A DNA stretch of 7,468 nucleotides from Dehalococcoidales bacterium (GTDB taxonomy: Bacteria > Chloroflexota > Dehalococcoidia > Dehalococcoidales > UBA2162): assembly GCA_020354275.1 (NCBI GenBank), contig CP070645.1, forward strand, positions 787,224 through 794,691, given 5' to 3'. Both the position numbers and the translations under genes were made by a program. Below the pieces are notes generated by a model that was not told where the DNA came from, did no database searches, and saw only the letters and a program-made list of their open reading frames with translations. The stretch's first letter is position 1. Each line of letters opens with the position of its first letter. Below are positions 6,641-7,468 of this stretch, in pieces.

Positions 6641-7468
6641 CTATCTTCCGATACTGAGTGCCCGAGATATCACTATCTTCAACGCTTCTGGAGTACCAGC
6701 TGGAGCCAGGCAGATTCCGCAGCGCTCAGCCATATCAAAAATACCGTCCTCTAGACCCCATTCCTCATCATCAACCAGGGCGTAAGGACCCATGACAGTG
6801 GCCATGTCGGCAATAAACCTGGTCCCGAAATTCTTATTATATAGCTGAGCCTGGGGGCCACCGTACATTCCTCCCCGGCCACCCATGTTCCTGATACTAT
6901 TTAACCGTTCAATTTCAGCACCGATAAAAACATTAACCACTCGCTCAACCAGATGCGGGTTTTCCTTGAGCCGCTTGATTATGTTGGGGTTTGTTTTGCA
7001 CTGTTCCAGAAACTTCTGAACCATTACATTATGGCCTACTCTGATATTACGCGGGCGTGGCGGAGCCGCGGGAGCTCCTCCAGCTGGTCGAGCACCGCCT
7101 GCCGGACGGCCACCACCCTGCTCGGCGGACAAGGTAGCATTGGTTGCTGCCCAGCCATCCCCTTCCTTACCTATCAAATACGACTCGTGAACCTTTACAT
7201 CATCAAAGAAGACGGTATATTTCTGCCCGGCAGCCCCATCAGCCCTCTGGCCAAAAACTTCACTGATACGGCCTGGAGTGAATAGATCAAGAGCCTGGAT
7301 GGTAATACCCTCCAGGTTTGCCGGTGCTAGGAACATCGACAGGTTTTCATGCCTTTCCGCTTCCAAATCCGAGCGGGTAAGTAATAACAGCAGGTCTGGT
7401 GGTGGATATAGACCGCCCACGAATATTTTCTGGCCATTGATGATAAAATATTCGTCCTCACGTGTGGC
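6641..7468 (-). CDS. Acyl-CoA dehydrogenase, IVD/LCAD-type alpha-subunit-like (5' end outside window)
   Basis: The frame is open from the right edge to a stop at 6643-6641, giving the C-terminal 275 residues. EYFIINGQKIF (6-16) is the central beta-domain hairpin of ACADs, and VFFDDVKVHESYLIGKEGDGW (within 86-106) is the classic lead into the C-terminal helices. At the SCAD/MCAD Glu position the sequence is APAGTPE with Ala257, as in isovaleryl-CoA dehydrogenase. A Glu is found at the alternative helix-G base position in LSAEQ (Glu116), so catalysis is plausible. The RxQFG motif is missing. A Gly/Pro/Ala/Arg-rich stretch (118-140, twice RPAGGA) follows Glu116, and a second Gly-rich turn (GGRGGMYGG) lies at 196-204. 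These traits fit FadE17/FadE26-like large subunits. A GTG at 7420 is internal, not the start. It heads the unit with the beta-type ACAD downstream. Confidence 0.88.
   Translation of the reverse strand, partial: ATREDEYFIINGQKIFVGGLYPPPDLLLLLTRSDLEAERHENLSMFLAPANLEGITIQALDLFTPGRISEVFGQRADGAAGQKYTVFFDDVKVHESYLIGKEGDGWAATNATLSAEQGGGRPAGGARPAGGAPAAPPRPRNIRVGHNVMVQKFLEQCKTNPNIIKRLKENPHLVERVVNVFIGAEIERLNSIRNMGGRGGMYGGPQAQLYNKNFGTRFIADMATVMGPYALVDDEEWGLEDGIFDMAERCGICLAPAGTPEALKIVISRALSIGR

Noticed and set aside
7049..7117. Short tandem repeat suggestive of a CRISPR or satellite in the GC-rich stretch
   Set aside because: The repetition is at the peptide level (RPAGGA twice) inside an open frame, with no repeat-spacer pattern in DNA.
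7418..7420. GTG as start of the right-edge ACAD
   Set aside because: The frame continues upstream with the conserved EYFIINGQKIF strand, so the gene simply runs out of the window.

Overview
The window (about 50% G+C by eye) is densely packed bacterial DNA devoted mainly to fatty-acid and carboxylate metabolism. It has one plus-strand gene fragment at the left edge and six minus-strand genes. The mix of a DegV-family protein, an acyl-phosphate-type PlsY, an OFA/MCT-like MFS carrier and paired non-canonical acyl-CoA dehydrogenases (ACADs) would fit an uncultured member of the Chloroflexota (Dehalococcoidia-like) or another acyl-CoA-degrading lineage with Gram-positive-type lipid genes. That placement is a low-confidence inference. 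No rRNA, tRNA, CRISPR array, insertion sequence or phage gene was seen.

Layout from left to right. Positions 2-865 (+) hold the C-terminal 287 residues of a metallo-beta-lactamase-fold hydrolase. A 147-base convergent gap with a weak hairpin follows. Positions 1013-2550 (-) hold a DegV-family (FakB-like) protein followed by PlsY, driven by a good sigma70-type promoter at 2596-2623. A 188-base gap carries that promoter and a terminator-like inverted repeat. Positions 2739-5194 (-) hold a canonical ACAD followed by an MFS transporter, with a likely promoter at 5332-5361. A rho-independent terminator at 5360-5392 separates this unit from the upstream one. Positions 5439-7468 (-) hold two more ACADs, the first running off the right edge.

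How the genes may work together: the two right-hand ACADs look like the alpha (IVD/LCAD-type catalytic Glu) and beta (no catalytic Glu) subunits of a heteromeric dehydrogenase, as known from actinobacterial FadE pairs. The third ACAD is an ordinary SCAD-type enzyme with the usual Glu and is paired with a carrier that may import an organic acid. The degV-plsY pair may pass acyl-phosphate to glycerol-3-phosphate, so the locus could span both breakdown of acyl chains and their use in phospholipid. The most interesting points are the altered key residues in PlsY (GGKG to GGNG), DegV (conserved His lost) and two of the three ACADs. I found no clear candidate for a wholly new system.
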